Below are positions 44,981 to 54,172 of a stretch of 64,000 nt of DNA, piece by piece. Location: the NCBI RefSeq assembly GCF_043643765.1, contig NZ_JBHZSP010000002.1, forward strand, positions 124,001-188,000, read 5' to 3'. Numbering within the stretch: position 1 is the first letter of the stretch; the number at the start of each line of letters is the position of its first letter. The notes under the pieces are model-generated. The model was not told where the DNA came from, did not search any database, and saw only the letters and a program-made list of their open reading frames with translations. The DNA is from Marinomonas posidonica_A. Lineage in GTDB: Bacteria; Pseudomonadota; Gammaproteobacteria; Pseudomonadales; Marinomonadaceae. The position numbers and the translations under genes were made by a program.

Positions 44981-45745
44981 ATGGCTACGCTGCAAATTTT
45001 AACCATCGCGTTTTTAATTATCATAGTACTGTTATCAGTCATCATTGGATCACGCGCCCATCAAAAAGAAAAAGAAATCACTGAACGTCGAGTTAAGCAA
45101 CTTCAACTGTCTAATCGCGCCGACCGAGTAGAACAACATATCCGTGGTTTAAAGGACATCAACACTGACACCATTGCCTCAGATGTTCTATATGACTTCT
45201 ATCTAGACACACTTCGAGAGCTTCTGCAATATTCTGACGATCCAGAAAAAATTGAAATTCGCATCGCGACCGCCGAAGAAGGCCGCAATACAGAACCGGT
45301 TGAATTTAGCCCAGAACCTGAATTGTTCAGCTTTCAAGAAAAAAGCAATTATAAAGAAAGGCTGACCAAATTAGCCAAAATGTTACTTTATTTACGTCGT
45401 AAAGGTCGCATTAGTAATGCCCACTATCAAGCCTGCTATGACTATTTACGCTGGTTAAATTTGTGGATTCAGCTTAATCGTCAAATTGTCCAAGCCAATA
45501 AAAACTTTGATAGCGGTGATAATCGTGTCGCGCAAACCCTCTACGGTGTAATTTTGTCACACCTTAAGTCTGACGCCATTGAAAGACCCGAAAAAAACAC
45601 CTTAAAGAACTTTGTTACAGACCGCATGAAAGAAATTTTATCGCCACAAATTGAAGCTATGAAAGACAGCAACAACCCTGAAGAGGCACTGGCCAAACTG
45701 ATGCAAAGTGTCGAGTCTCCAGATGCACCATTGAAACCTAAATAG
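44981..45745 (+). CDS. Membrane-anchored hypothetical protein
   Basis: 254 residues. One N-terminal membrane helix (about 4-25, IAFLIIIVLLSVIIGSR) is followed by a basic, partly coiled-coil stretch (about 25-60) and a helical soluble domain. Basic residues right after the helix (HQKEKEITERR) suggest the large part faces the cytoplasm. The C-terminus is charged and proline-tailed. I do not recognise a family. AAAGGAC gives a good ribosome-binding site. It is divergent from topA. Confidence 0.75.
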   Translation: MATLQILTIAFLIIIVLLSVIIGSRAHQKEKEITERRVKQLQLSNRADRVEQHIRGLKDINTDTIASDVLYDFYLDTLRELLQYSDDPEKIEIRIATAEEGRNTEPVEFSPEPELFSFQEKSNYKERLTKLAKMLLYLRRKGRISNAHYQACYDYLRWLNLWIQLNRQIVQANKNFDSGDNRVAQTLYGVILSHLKSDAIERPEKNTLKNFVTDRMKEILSPQIEAMKDSNNPEEALAKLMQSVESPDAPLKPK

Positions 45746-45789
45746 CACAGTAAGCAGCTCATTAATAACCAACAAAGCCCCCAACTCGC

Positions 45790-46272
45790 TTATGCTGGCT
45801 GCCATGAGCTTAAGCTTTTCAACAGCTCAGCAATCGCCTCGACACAGGCTTCATCTCCCTGCTCCTGCCAAAAAAAGTCGATACTGCCAGCGTGTATTTT
45901 AATGCCCTCTATTCGACCCTCAAATTCTGACAAAATACCCTTATCACGCTCAGTTAAAGTCATTGACTGACTAACCCAAAAACTGGCAGAAATTGAATCG
46001 TATTTCCACACTTCATAAGGCAAAATCCACACAGGCTTACTGAGTGAGGCCAATGGCTTGGCACGATATAAAGAATAACTAACCACTTTTTTACGTATCA
46101 TTGACTTATCCCACTTGTCAGGAAGGTCAATTGATGTAAGCTGGACAGTGAGATTTAGCTGTCGCGCCTGCATACGCAGAGCCATACGCTGACGCTCTTT
46201 TTTGGGTGGCATGATCCACAACGCAGATCCCATTAAAGATAGAACAATACAAATAACAATAAGAGCAGTCAT
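45790..46272 (-). CDS. Membrane-anchored hypothetical protein
   Basis: 160 residues with one N-terminal helix (ALIVICIVLSLMGSALWIM) and a basic segment PPKKERQRMALRMQARQL. The rest is a soluble domain of mixed strands and helices. The start resembles Pseudomonas proteins sometimes labelled YajC-like, but no real YajC motif is seen. It is convergent with the 254-residue protein and divergent from the stress protein gene. Function unknown. Confidence 0.68.
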   Translation of the reverse strand: MTALIVICIVLSLMGSALWIMPPKKERQRMALRMQARQLNLTVQLTSIDLPDKWDKSMIRKKVVSYSLYRAKPLASLSKPVWILPYEVWKYDSISASFWVSQSMTLTERDKGILSEFEGRIEGIKIHAGSIDFFWQEQGDEACVEAIAELLKSLSSWQPA

Positions 46273-46335
46273 ATTAGTGTCTCTTTGATTTTAAACTACA
46301 ATAAATATATCAAGCCAACTCTGGAGGTATTCTAG

Positions 46336-46767
46336 ATGTATAACAGAATTCTACTCGCTGTTGATCTAACGGATGAAAGTATCAAGGTGGCCAATAAAGC
46401 AGTTGGTTTATGCAAAGCAACTGGCGCCAAGTTAACCGTCCTGCATGTTATTGAGTCACTCAACTACGCTTATGGTGGTGATGTCCCTATTGATATCACT
46501 GACATCCAAGCACAACTTCAAGACACAGCAAAAGAGCGCATTGCTATCCTTGAAGATCAAATTGATGTACCCGTTGATGAATGCTGTATCACTCAAGGTG
46601 GCATCGAAAGTGAAATTCACCGCATCGCAGAAGAGAAGCAAGTTGACTTGATCGTCGTTGGCAGCCATTGCCGTCACGGTTTAGCCCTTTTACTTGGCTC
46701 TACGGCAAATGGTGTCCTTCATGGCGCACCTTGTGATGTGCTCGCGGTAAAAGTCGTCAAAGATTAA
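46336..46767 (+). CDS. Universal stress protein UspA family
   Basis: 143 residues, one Usp domain. The nucleotide motif is VVGSHCRHGLALLLGSTANG, with the G-x2-G-x9-G-S/T pattern that marks ATP-binding members. The N-terminal YNRILLAVDLTDES is typical. TGGAGGT gives a strong ribosome-binding site. Not in an operon; a hairpin terminator follows. Confidence 0.93.
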   Translation: MYNRILLAVDLTDESIKVANKAVGLCKATGAKLTVLHVIESLNYAYGGDVPIDITDIQAQLQDTAKERIAILEDQIDVPVDECCITQGGIESEIHRIAEEKQVDLIVVGSHCRHGLALLLGSTANGVLHGAPCDVLAVKVVKD

Positions 46768-46786
46768 GCTACTTGCAATCAGAACA

Positions 46787-46814
46787 AGAAAGGCGATGCA
46801 TCCATCGCCTTTCT
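46787..46814. terminator. Bidirectional terminator
   Basis: A 12-bp stem AGAAAGGCGATG / CATCGCCTTTCT with loop CATC, between convergent usp and cysS. The flanking T content is modest. Confidence 0.75.
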
Positions 46815-46841
46815 CAATTCCCCACTATCAATGACAATGAT

Positions 46842-48230
46842 TCAGTTTCTTGTCCAGGTAGTGCCTTCGCGACTGTCTAAAAGCTCGATTCCTTGAGCCG
46901 CCAACTCATCACGAATTTCATCACTGCGGGCAAAGTTTTTATCCTTACGTGCTTGAGTTCGCTCGTCAATTAATACCTGAATCGCTTTCTCATCTAAACC
47001 ATCGCTTAGGGTACTGTTCTGCAAAAAGAACTCTGGCTCTTGATTAAGAAGACCCAACAACGCCGCCAAATCTTTCAGCTCCGCTGCCAAGGCTTCCGCT
47101 TTAGCTGGCGCATCTGTTTTAGCTTTATTTAACTCACGGACCAACTCAAACAATACAGACACGGCAACAGGCGTATTGAAATCATCACTCATGGCCTCTT
47201 CGAAACGTTGTGTATACGCTGTCGCTTGGTAAGACTTAGCAACAGATTGTTGACGTAAAGCCGTATACAAACGCTCCAAGCCCACTTTTGCCTCGTTCAA
47301 GCTTTGATCTGAGTAATCAATCGGACTGCGATATTGACTAGACACCATCAAGTAGCGAATTACTTCCGCATTGTATTTTTCCAATACATCACGCACCGTG
47401 AAAAAATTGCCCAATGATTTAGACATTTTTTCATTGTTAACGCGAACAGCACCACAATGCATCCAATAGTTCACATACTCTTTACCCGTCGCCGCTTCAG
47501 ATTGCGCGATTTCGTTTTCATGATGCGGAAACTTAAGATCAGGACCACCTCCATGAATATCAAAATGACTGCCTAAGCAGTTCGTTGACATGGCCGAACA
47601 CTCAATATGCCAACCTGGACGACCTAACCCCCAAGGAGACGGCCAAGCCACCTCACCGCCTTTTGCCTGCTTCCACAAAACAAAATCCGCAGGATGCTCT
47701 TTTGCTGTTTCTACATCAATACGAGCCCCAGCCAACATGTCTTCCAACTTGCGATTGTTAAGCTTGCCATACTCTTTAAAGGCAGTGGCGCGATAATACA
47801 CATCACCAGACGAACCTTGATATGCAAACCCCTTATCAATCAGGGTTTGCACCATATCAATGATTTCTTGCATGAACTCTGTCGCTTTCGGCTCACGATC
47901 AGGCATTTTATTACCTAAACGCAATTCATCTTCACGCTGAGCGGCAATCATACGCTCCGTTAGAGCTTGCGTACTTTCATTGTTTTCTTCTGCACGCTTA
48001 ATGATCTTGTCATCTACGTCCGTGATATTTCGGACATAATTTAATTCGTAACCGAGATGACGAATAAAACGTGAAATCACGTCAAAAGAAATCATGGCAC
48101 GAGCATGACCAATATGGCAGAAGTCATATACCGTGTTACCACACACGTACATACCCACTTTGCCTTCTTCAATTGGTTTGAAAATTTCTTTCTTCCCACT
48201 TAGGGTGTTGTAAATCTTCAACATCGCCAT
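46842..48230 (-). CDS. cysS: Cysteinyl-tRNA synthetase
   Basis: Class I synthetase of 462 residues. HIGH motif GHIGHARAMISF, KMSKS in EKMSKSLGNFF, and zinc ligands include the N-terminal cysteine CGNTVYD and the CSAMS segment. The start ATG 48230 overlaps the glnS stop (TAATG), with AAAGGA inside glnS as ribosome-binding site. Same pairing as in Pseudomonas. Confidence 0.96.
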   Translation of the reverse strand: MAMLKIYNTLSGKKEIFKPIEEGKVGMYVCGNTVYDFCHIGHARAMISFDVISRFIRHLGYELNYVRNITDVDDKIIKRAEENNESTQALTERMIAAQREDELRLGNKMPDREPKATEFMQEIIDMVQTLIDKGFAYQGSSGDVYYRATAFKEYGKLNNRKLEDMLAGARIDVETAKEHPADFVLWKQAKGGEVAWPSPWGLGRPGWHIECSAMSTNCLGSHFDIHGGGPDLKFPHHENEIAQSEAATGKEYVNYWMHCGAVRVNNEKMSKSLGNFFTVRDVLEKYNAEVIRYLMVSSQYRSPIDYSDQSLNEAKVGLERLYTALRQQSVAKSYQATAYTQRFEEAMSDDFNTPVAVSVLFELVRELNKAKTDAPAKAEALAAELKDLAALLGLLNQEPEFFLQNSTLSDGLDEKAIQVLIDERTQARKDKNFARSDEIRDELAAQGIELLDSREGTTWTRN

Positions 48231-49903
48231 TATTTTCCTTTTGCTTCAATTTTCGCCCACGAATCACGCAAGGTCACGGTGCGATTGAATACCAAACCGT
48301 CTTCTTTTAAATCACGGCAGAAATAGCCTTCACGTTCAAACTGGAAGCCTCGGCCTTTCTCTGCTTCTAACAAAGAAGGTTCAACTTTCGCACCCGTTAA
48401 TACAGTGAGAGAGTCTGGGTTAATAAAGTCTAAGAACATCTTATCTTCGTAATTCGCATCTGGTGCTTCGTTATCAAATAAGCGATCGTATAGGTTCACA
48501 CTGGCGTCAACAGCATGCTTCGCACTTACCCAATGAATCACCCCTTTCGGCTTATAACCTTCTGGATTCACGCCGAGAGTGTTTTCATCATAACGACAAC
48601 GTAGCTCAACCACCTCGCCTGCTTCATTTTTGATCGCTTCATCGCAAATAATCACGTAACCACCTCGAAGACGAACAGCGCCTTCCAACGTTAAGCGTTT
48701 CCATTTACGAGGTGGCACTTCAGCAAAGTCAGCAGCATCAATGTACAGCTCACGACTGAATGGCACTTGACGCTGACCGGCATCTTCATTTTTTGGGTGA
48801 TTGCTTACCGTGAAGATCTCTTCTTTGTCTTCAGGGTAATTAGTTAATACCACCTTGATTGGATTTAGAACGGCCATAGCTCGATTGGCATTTGCATCCA
48901 GATCTTCGCGAATCGCGTGCTCCAACATCCCAACATCCACCACACTGTCCGACTTGGTCACACCAATTCGTTCACAGAAGTTTCGGATAGACAAGGAAGT
49001 GTACCCACGGCGACGTAAGCCCGAAATAGTCGGCATACGAGGATCATCCCAACCTGAAACATGCTGCTCATCCACCAGCTGTTTTAACTTACGCTTACTG
49101 GTCACCGTATAATTCAGATTCAAGCGTGCAAATTCTATTTGCTGCGGATGGACCGTACCCAGTGCCTCCAATACCCAATCATACAGTGGGCGGTGATCCT
49201 GAAACTCCAAAGTACAAACAGAGTGGGTAACGCCTTCAATCGCATCAGACAAACAATGAGTGAAATCATACATTGGATAAACACACCATTGATCACCGGT
49301 TTGATGGTGATGAACATGGCGAACACGATAGATAATAGGGTCACGTAAATTGATATTGGGGCTCGCCATATCAATCTTCGCGCGCAGTACCACTGCTCCA
49401 TCAGCATATTTGCCATTTTTCATGTCTTCAAAAATCGCCAAATTCTCTTCAATAGAACGGTCACGATATGGACTGTTTTTACCTGGCTCTTTCAACGTAC
49501 CGCGATACTCACGCATTTGTTCGGCATTTAACTCACAAACATATGCCTTACCTGCTTTGATTAGCTGTACAGCAAAGTCATAAAGCTGACCAAAATAATC
49601 AGAAGCAAATTTAGGCTCGCCCTGCCATTCGTAACCAAGCCATTCAACATCACGTTTAATAGACTCAATATATTCAACACTTTCCTTTTCAGGGTTCGTA
49701 TCGTCAAAACGCAAGTTACACTGACCTTGGTAACGCTGGGCCAAACCAAAATTCAAGCAAATGGACTTGGCATGCCCTATGTGAAGGTAGCCATTTGGTT
49801 CAGGTGGAAAACGAGTCAGCACTTTACCGCCGTGCTTGCCTGTTTCATTATCTTTATCAATGATTTGGGTAATAAAATTACCTGGTTTTGACGTTTCTGA
49901 CAT
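48230..49903 (-). CDS. glnS: Glutaminyl-tRNA synthetase
   Basis: 557 residues from ATG 49903. HIGH is in PEPNGYLHIGHAKS, and the KMSKS equivalent is VTSKRKL. The C-terminal anticodon-binding beta-barrels are complete. A TTG in frame at 49954 would add 17 residues that do not match the family start MSETSKPGNF, so I take the ATG. It overlaps cysS downstream by one base. Confidence 0.95.
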   Translation of the reverse strand: MSETSKPGNFITQIIDKDNETGKHGGKVLTRFPPEPNGYLHIGHAKSICLNFGLAQRYQGQCNLRFDDTNPEKESVEYIESIKRDVEWLGYEWQGEPKFASDYFGQLYDFAVQLIKAGKAYVCELNAEQMREYRGTLKEPGKNSPYRDRSIEENLAIFEDMKNGKYADGAVVLRAKIDMASPNINLRDPIIYRVRHVHHHQTGDQWCVYPMYDFTHCLSDAIEGVTHSVCTLEFQDHRPLYDWVLEALGTVHPQQIEFARLNLNYTVTSKRKLKQLVDEQHVSGWDDPRMPTISGLRRRGYTSLSIRNFCERIGVTKSDSVVDVGMLEHAIREDLDANANRAMAVLNPIKVVLTNYPEDKEEIFTVSNHPKNEDAGQRQVPFSRELYIDAADFAEVPPRKWKRLTLEGAVRLRGGYVIICDEAIKNEAGEVVELRCRYDENTLGVNPEGYKPKGVIHWVSAKHAVDASVNLYDRLFDNEAPDANYEDKMFLDFINPDSLTVLTGAKVEPSLLEAEKGRGFQFEREGYFCRDLKEDGLVFNRTVTLRDSWAKIEAKGK

Positions 49904-50032
49904 GTTTGATGTAAGTCCCGATAAATATTCGTCTAACTGAGAAAAATTTTTCAACGTGCAAGTATATAGTATTTAAGTTTGTATGGGAGATGGCTCAGCA
50001 AATTTCTTTTTACGTCATGCTGATTTCTGCGT

Positions 50033-50356
50033 TCACAAAGCATATCGAGCGACAAAAAACACCAAAACCCCAGTAACGATAGTCAACAACTGTTGCTGTC
50101 GAAAAATGCCCACTAAAAATGCCGCCATTGCCCCAAGTAACCAAGGGTTGTCAAGCGACACTTCCATTTCCCCACTGGGCATTAATACCATAGGAGTGAT
50201 AATGGCTGTTAGCACCGCCACAGGCACATATTTTAAGCCCTGTTCGACATAACTCGGCATAGTCACCTTATGTGCACGCGCCAATAATACGAAGCGAACG
50301 CCAAAAGTAACAATGAACATACCCAAAATAATCATGACAGACTGCAAAACGCTCAT
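50033..50356 (-). CDS. azlD: AzlD family branched-chain amino acid transport protein
   Basis: Small membrane partner of AzlC, 107 residues with four hydrophobic segments. It carries the family's FGVRFVLL near the start and an APVAVLTA-like LKYVPVAVLTAIITP. AzlCD exports branched-chain amino acids or analogues. It overlaps azlC by four bases. Confidence 0.85.
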   Translation of the reverse strand: MSVLQSVMIILGMFIVTFGVRFVLLARAHKVTMPSYVEQGLKYVPVAVLTAIITPMVLMPSGEMEVSLDNPWLLGAMAAFLVGIFRQQQLLTIVTGVLVFFVARYAL

Positions 50357-51084
50357 GAATCCACTCCTTCAAACTGAGTCACACTCTCGTGACGTTTCTT
50401 TTTCTGCTCGGCAAAAAAGCCAACCAACACACCTATGACAGCTGAGCTCAATAGACCTAAATTATTGGGTAAATCCGCTAATAAAATAGAAGATACCGCT
50501 GCACTAAAAAGACACAGCCAAAAAGGTTGATTTTTTAAGTAAGGTGTAATAATCCCGATAAAGGTTGCCACCATTGCAAACTCCAAGCCCCACTCACTCA
50601 TACCAGGAATCAATTCACCAGACAGTATGCCCAGCACCGTAGTGATATTCCACATGATATAAAACGCTAAAAACGATCCGAGATAGGCCTTATGTCCTGT
50701 TTTATCATTTAAAGTACCTACCGTATAAAGTGGCCTTACAGCCGCATAAGTTTCATCAATGAGCCCAAAGCCCATAATGAGTCGTGTTGAGAAAGGCAGA
50801 TGTTTAACGTATTTGACCATATCTGCGGCATACAAAAGATGGCGCAGATTAACAATAAAAGTAGTGGACACAATTACCCATATCGGCGCATTAAGCGCAA
50901 TTAACCCTAATGCAACAAACTGAGCAGAGCCAGCAAAAACAATGGCAGACATGGCAATGGCAAACCAAGGACTTAAACCATAACTTGACGCCAAGGAACC
51001 AAATAAAATCCCAAAAGGTATACCGCCAACGATCATAGGAATGGACGCCACAATACCAGTCTTGATGGATGCGAATGTGTTCAA
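50353..51084 (-). CDS. azlC: AzlC family branched-chain amino acid exporter subunit
   Basis: 243 residues with about seven membrane segments. The AzlC signature is seen in IPFGILFGSLASSYGLSPWFA and VFAGSAQFVALGL; NLRHLLYAAD also fits. Forms the larger part of the exporter with AzlD. It overlaps the regulator gene upstream by four bases, so exporter and regulator are one operon. Confidence 0.88.
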   Translation of the reverse strand: MNTFASIKTGIVASIPMIVGGIPFGILFGSLASSYGLSPWFAIAMSAIVFAGSAQFVALGLIALNAPIWVIVSTTFIVNLRHLLYAADMVKYVKHLPFSTRLIMGFGLIDETYAAVRPLYTVGTLNDKTGHKAYLGSFLAFYIMWNITTVLGILSGELIPGMSEWGLEFAMVATFIGIITPYLKNQPFWLCLFSAAVSSILLADLPNNLGLLSSAVIGVLVGFFAEQKKKRHESVTQFEGVDS

Positions 51085-52043
51085 CTGTTTTCTCCCAATG
51101 TTTTTTCCATATATAAATCCGCTCTTTCGTATAAAGAGGTAAAGGGAACAGGCTTTACCACAAAACCATTTTTTTCATACAAAGACTTGGCCGCTAATAA
51201 GCAACTGGCCGTTTCCAAACACAGGGTCTTAACGCCTTGTTTATGAGCGGTTTGCAGACAATGACTTAACAAGCGCTGAGCAATCCCCATGCCCTGACAA
51301 TGATCAGCAACAGCAAGTTTTAAAATCTCACCGACATTGTCTGAATGAGGCCTGAAAGCAAGACAACCTAACACAGACTCTTCTCCCTCTCGATCACACA
51401 CAGCCAACCATATTCGTCCGTTATGTTCAGCCATCCACTGCATAGGCGATTGCAATAAAGCAAGATCATGCTGATTGATTTGCTCTGGAAAATAGCGCTG
51501 AAGCCAACGCATATTTAAATCACAGAAAGCCAACTGGTGCGTTTTAGATTGCAATTCCACCAATTTGATAGCGGACAACCGATCCAATACCTTTTTCGCC
51601 ACACCGTCCGTTAAAACTTGCTGCTCCAAATTTACTAAAGCGGTCATAAAATCATCGCTTGAAAAGGACAGCATGCGTTCTAATACTTGCTGCATCTCTA
51701 ATAAAATTGGCTCAACCTTCTCCATTGCTTGCTTCCCAATTGGCGACAAGGTCAACATGGCCCGACGCTGATCATGTGGATCCTGAACTTTTTCCAATAA
51801 AGATTCCCCCAGCATTTTACTGATCTGCTTACTTACCGCGGGGTGACTCAAATGAAGACGATCTGCTATATCTGTGACAGACAAGGCCCCTTCCACTTGC
51901 AACAAACGCAATATTGGAAAATAGGTCGATGAAATTGGGATCTCACAATACCCATAAATTTCTTGGACTTGCGCAAATAGATAATCACTTAAACGCTTTA
52001 ATCGACTGCCCAATGTCAGTACACCAAACTGCTCCATATACAC
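51081..52043 (-). CDS. MarR-type regulator fused to a GNAT acetyltransferase
   Basis: 320 residues with two domains. Residues about 20-145 form a MarR winged helix; LSVTDIADRLHLSHPAVSKQI is the recognition region and DPHDQRRAMLTLSPIGKQAM the wing. Residues about 165-315 form a GNAT domain, with acetyl-CoA motif A in DHCQGMGIAQRLLSH. The fusion would let a small molecule acetylation step and transcriptional control sit in one protein; which ligand is unknown. It is the first gene of the operon with azlC-azlD and likely its regulator, acting at the palindrome upstream. Confidence 0.87.
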   Translation of the reverse strand: MYMEQFGVLTLGSRLKRLSDYLFAQVQEIYGYCEIPISSTYFPILRLLQVEGALSVTDIADRLHLSHPAVSKQISKMLGESLLEKVQDPHDQRRAMLTLSPIGKQAMEKVEPILLEMQQVLERMLSFSSDDFMTALVNLEQQVLTDGVAKKVLDRLSAIKLVELQSKTHQLAFCDLNMRWLQRYFPEQINQHDLALLQSPMQWMAEHNGRIWLAVCDREGEESVLGCLAFRPHSDNVGEILKLAVADHCQGMGIAQRLLSHCLQTAHKQGVKTLCLETASCLLAAKSLYEKNGFVVKPVPFTSLYERADLYMEKTLGENS

Positions 52044-52100
52044 TTCCTCACATCCAAAAACAGCCGCCTCGAAACGGAATCATAACAAGCTTTTTCATTT

Positions 52101-52118
52101 TGCGTAACCGGTTACGCA
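52101..52118. promoter_or_regulatory. 18-bp perfect palindrome, candidate operator
   Basis: TGCGTAACCGGTTACGCA is fully self-complementary. It is 57 bases upstream of the MarR-GNAT start, between that gene and queC. MarR proteins bind such dyads; the central CG and GTAACC half-sites also recall LacI-family operators. No T tract, so not a terminator. Confidence 0.65.
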
Positions 52119-52178
52119 TATTTCATGGGAAAGATTAATTTAAAGCCTCGTAAGCTCTCGTTTGATGTCCGCAACCTC

Positions 52179-52187
52179 TGCTATACT
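52179..52187 (+). promoter_or_regulatory. Extended -10 promoter of queC
   Basis: TG-C-TATACT, an extended -10 element, 33 bases before the queC ATG. A weak TTTGAT 15 bases further upstream is a poor -35, which an extended -10 tolerates. Confidence 0.5.
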
Positions 52188-52220
52188 CCGCCACCCATTT
52201 ACTCACACTGGAGACACAAA

Positions 52221-52883
52221 ATGTCAGAAAAAGCCGTCGTGGTATATTCAGGCGGAATGGACTCATTCACTGTGCTAAATACCGCTATACAAGAAGGACT
52301 AGAAGTCTATGCACTATCCTTTAACTATGGCCAAAAGCATAATAAAGAGCTTGAGGTCGCTGCTCAGGTTTGCCAAAACTTAAACATTCCACATAAAATC
52401 GTTGATATCACCGCAATCAACAGCTTGATGGCAAATTCATCACTTACCAGTGACGAAGACATTCCTGAAGGCCACTATGAAAGCGACAGCATGAAGTCTA
52501 CTGTCGTACCAAATCGCAACATGGTGCTGCTGTCTATGGCCATCGCTTATGCGGTATCGTTAGAAGCCGGTAAGGTTTATTACGGTGCCCATTCCGGCGA
52601 CCACCACATTTACCCAGATTGCCGACCAGAATTTGTCGACGCCATGAATGCCGTCGCACAAATAGCCAATTATCAGGCAGTCGATATTGTCACGCCTTTC
52701 TTACATTCATCGAAAGGTGACATTTTGAAAGCGGGTTTAGACATGGGATTAAATTACGGTAACACTTGGACTTGCTATAATGGTCGCGAAAAATCGTGCG
52801 GTAAATGCGGAGCTTGCCATGAGCGCTTAGAAGCCTTTGCCGAACAAGGTAAAACTGACCCTCTAGAATACGAATTAAACTAA
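52221..52883 (+). CDS. queC: 7-cyano-7-deazaguanine synthase
   Basis: Converts carboxy-deazaguanine to preQ0 with ammonia and ATP. 220 residues from ATG 52221, eight bases after GGAGAC. The PP-loop is VVYSGGMDSFT, and the zinc cysteines lie in SCGKCGACHERLEAF. A longer frame to 52125 covers the promoter and is rejected. queE follows by 95 bases; queD is not in the window. Confidence 0.95.
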   Translation: MSEKAVVVYSGGMDSFTVLNTAIQEGLEVYALSFNYGQKHNKELEVAAQVCQNLNIPHKIVDITAINSLMANSSLTSDEDIPEGHYESDSMKSTVVPNRNMVLLSMAIAYAVSLEAGKVYYGAHSGDHHIYPDCRPEFVDAMNAVAQIANYQAVDIVTPFLHSSKGDILKAGLDMGLNYGNTWTCYNGREKSCGKCGACHERLEAFAEQGKTDPLEYELN

Positions 52884-52978
52884 ACCTGCTCTAACACTTG
52901 GCTTTTGTTCCACAAACGTCCAAGTCATTAGGTGATAACCCTACCTCGACTGTTTTTCGAGGCGCATAAGGTAAACAC

Positions 52979-53629
52979 ATGTACTCTATAAAAGAAGCCT
53001 TTTACTCACTGCAAGGAGAAGGCGCACATGCTGGACGCCCAGCATTATTCTGCCGTTTTACGGGCTGCAACCTATGGTCAGGCCTAGAAAAAACACGCGT
53101 CCAATCCGACTGCCAATTCTGTGATACAGACTTCATCGGCACCGATGGACAAAATGGTGGTAAATTTCGTTCTGCTGAATTATTGCTCAAACACCTCAAC
53201 TTATTATGGCCCGCCCAGCAAGAACACAAATACGTAGTGTTCACTGGCGGCGAACCCGCGCTGCAATTAGACGAGACATTAATTAATACCATGAAACTGG
53301 CAGGCTATACGATCGCCATTGAGACCAATGGCACTCTACCTTTACCGAAAGGGATTGATTGGATTTGCGTCAGTCCTAAAACCAATAAACCTTTAGTGGT
53401 TAACAAAGGGAATGAGCTAAAGCTTGTCTATCCACAGCATCATTTGCAACCAAGTCTATTTGAAACCCTAGCCTTTGATCATTTTTACCTTCAGCCCATG
53501 GATCAAAGCCACTTAGCTGAGGGACAAATTCCATTACAAGACACGCAAGCGGCCACTTTAAATTATTGTTTAGCACATCCAAGGTGGCGTCTAAGCCTAC
53601 AAACACATAAAATGCTCAACATCGATTAG
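52979..53629 (+). CDS. queE: 7-carboxy-7-deazaguanine synthase (radical SAM)
   Basis: Radical SAM ring contraction to 7-carboxy-7-deazaguanine. It has 216 residues. The cluster cysteines have the Cx14CxxC spacing (CNLW...DCQFC), the variant of many gammaproteobacteria. FTGGEPALQLD is the SAM-binding GGE motif. The 95-bp gap to queC contains a small hairpin CCTCGA / TCGAGG. SD-like AAGGTAAACAC precedes the ATG. Confidence 0.94.
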   Translation: MYSIKEAFYSLQGEGAHAGRPALFCRFTGCNLWSGLEKTRVQSDCQFCDTDFIGTDGQNGGKFRSAELLLKHLNLLWPAQQEHKYVVFTGGEPALQLDETLINTMKLAGYTIAIETNGTLPLPKGIDWICVSPKTNKPLVVNKGNELKLVYPQHHLQPSLFETLAFDHFYLQPMDQSHLAEGQIPLQDTQAATLNYCLAHPRWRLSLQTHKMLNID

Positions 53630-53668
53630 CTGTCCAAATTTAGACTGATATAAAATAAGGAATAAAAC

Positions 53669-54172
53669 ATGATTATTTTACACACCAACCACGGCGATAT
53701 TCAGATTGAACTTGATTACGAAAAAGCGCCTAAGACAGCAAAAAACTTTGAAGAATACGTGACTTCTGGTTTTTATGACGGCGTCATTTTCCACCGCGTT
53801 ATCAATGGTTTCATGGTACAAGGCGGTGGTTTTGAGCCTGGCATGACCCAGAAAGAAACTCGTGCTCCGATTGAAAACGAAGCCGATAATGGTCTGACGA
53901 ACGACGTCGGCACACTGGCAATGGCTCGTACAATGGACCCACATTCTGCTTCCGCTCAGTTCTTCATCAATGTTGCGGATAACAGTTTCCTAAATCACCG
54001 CAGCAAAACACCTGATGGCTGGGGTTACGCTGTTTTTGGTAAAGTAGCGGCTGGCATGGATGTGGTAAACAAAATCAAAGAAGTGAGCACAACCGTTAAA
54101 GCTGGCCACCAAGACGTGCCAACTGACGATGTCATCATTGAGTCCGCTGAGTTGGTAAAAAGCGAAGGCTAA
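53669..54172 (+). CDS. ppiB: Peptidyl-prolyl cis-trans isomerase B (cyclophilin)
   Basis: Cytoplasmic cyclophilin, 167 residues without a signal peptide. Active-site segments FHRVINGFMVQGG and SAQFFINVADN match PpiB. Its stop overlaps the lpxH start (TAATG), the conserved ppiB-lpxH pair. Confidence 0.94.
   Translation: MIILHTNHGDIQIELDYEKAPKTAKNFEEYVTSGFYDGVIFHRVINGFMVQGGGFEPGMTQKETRAPIENEADNGLTNDVGTLAMARTMDPHSASAQFFINVADNSFLNHRSKTPDGWGYAVFGKVAAGMDVVNKIKEVSTTVKAGHQDVPTDDVIIESAELVKSEG

Noticed and set aside
52125..52220. 32-residue extension of QueC
   Set aside because: It spans the extended -10 element; GGAGAC lies right before ATG 52221.
52884..52978. Possible preQ1 riboswitch before queE, or before queF or queC
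   Set aside because: The gap has a small CCTCGA/TCGAGG hairpin, but no preQ1 aptamer consensus. queF has only eight bases before it, and the queC leader is about 27 bases.
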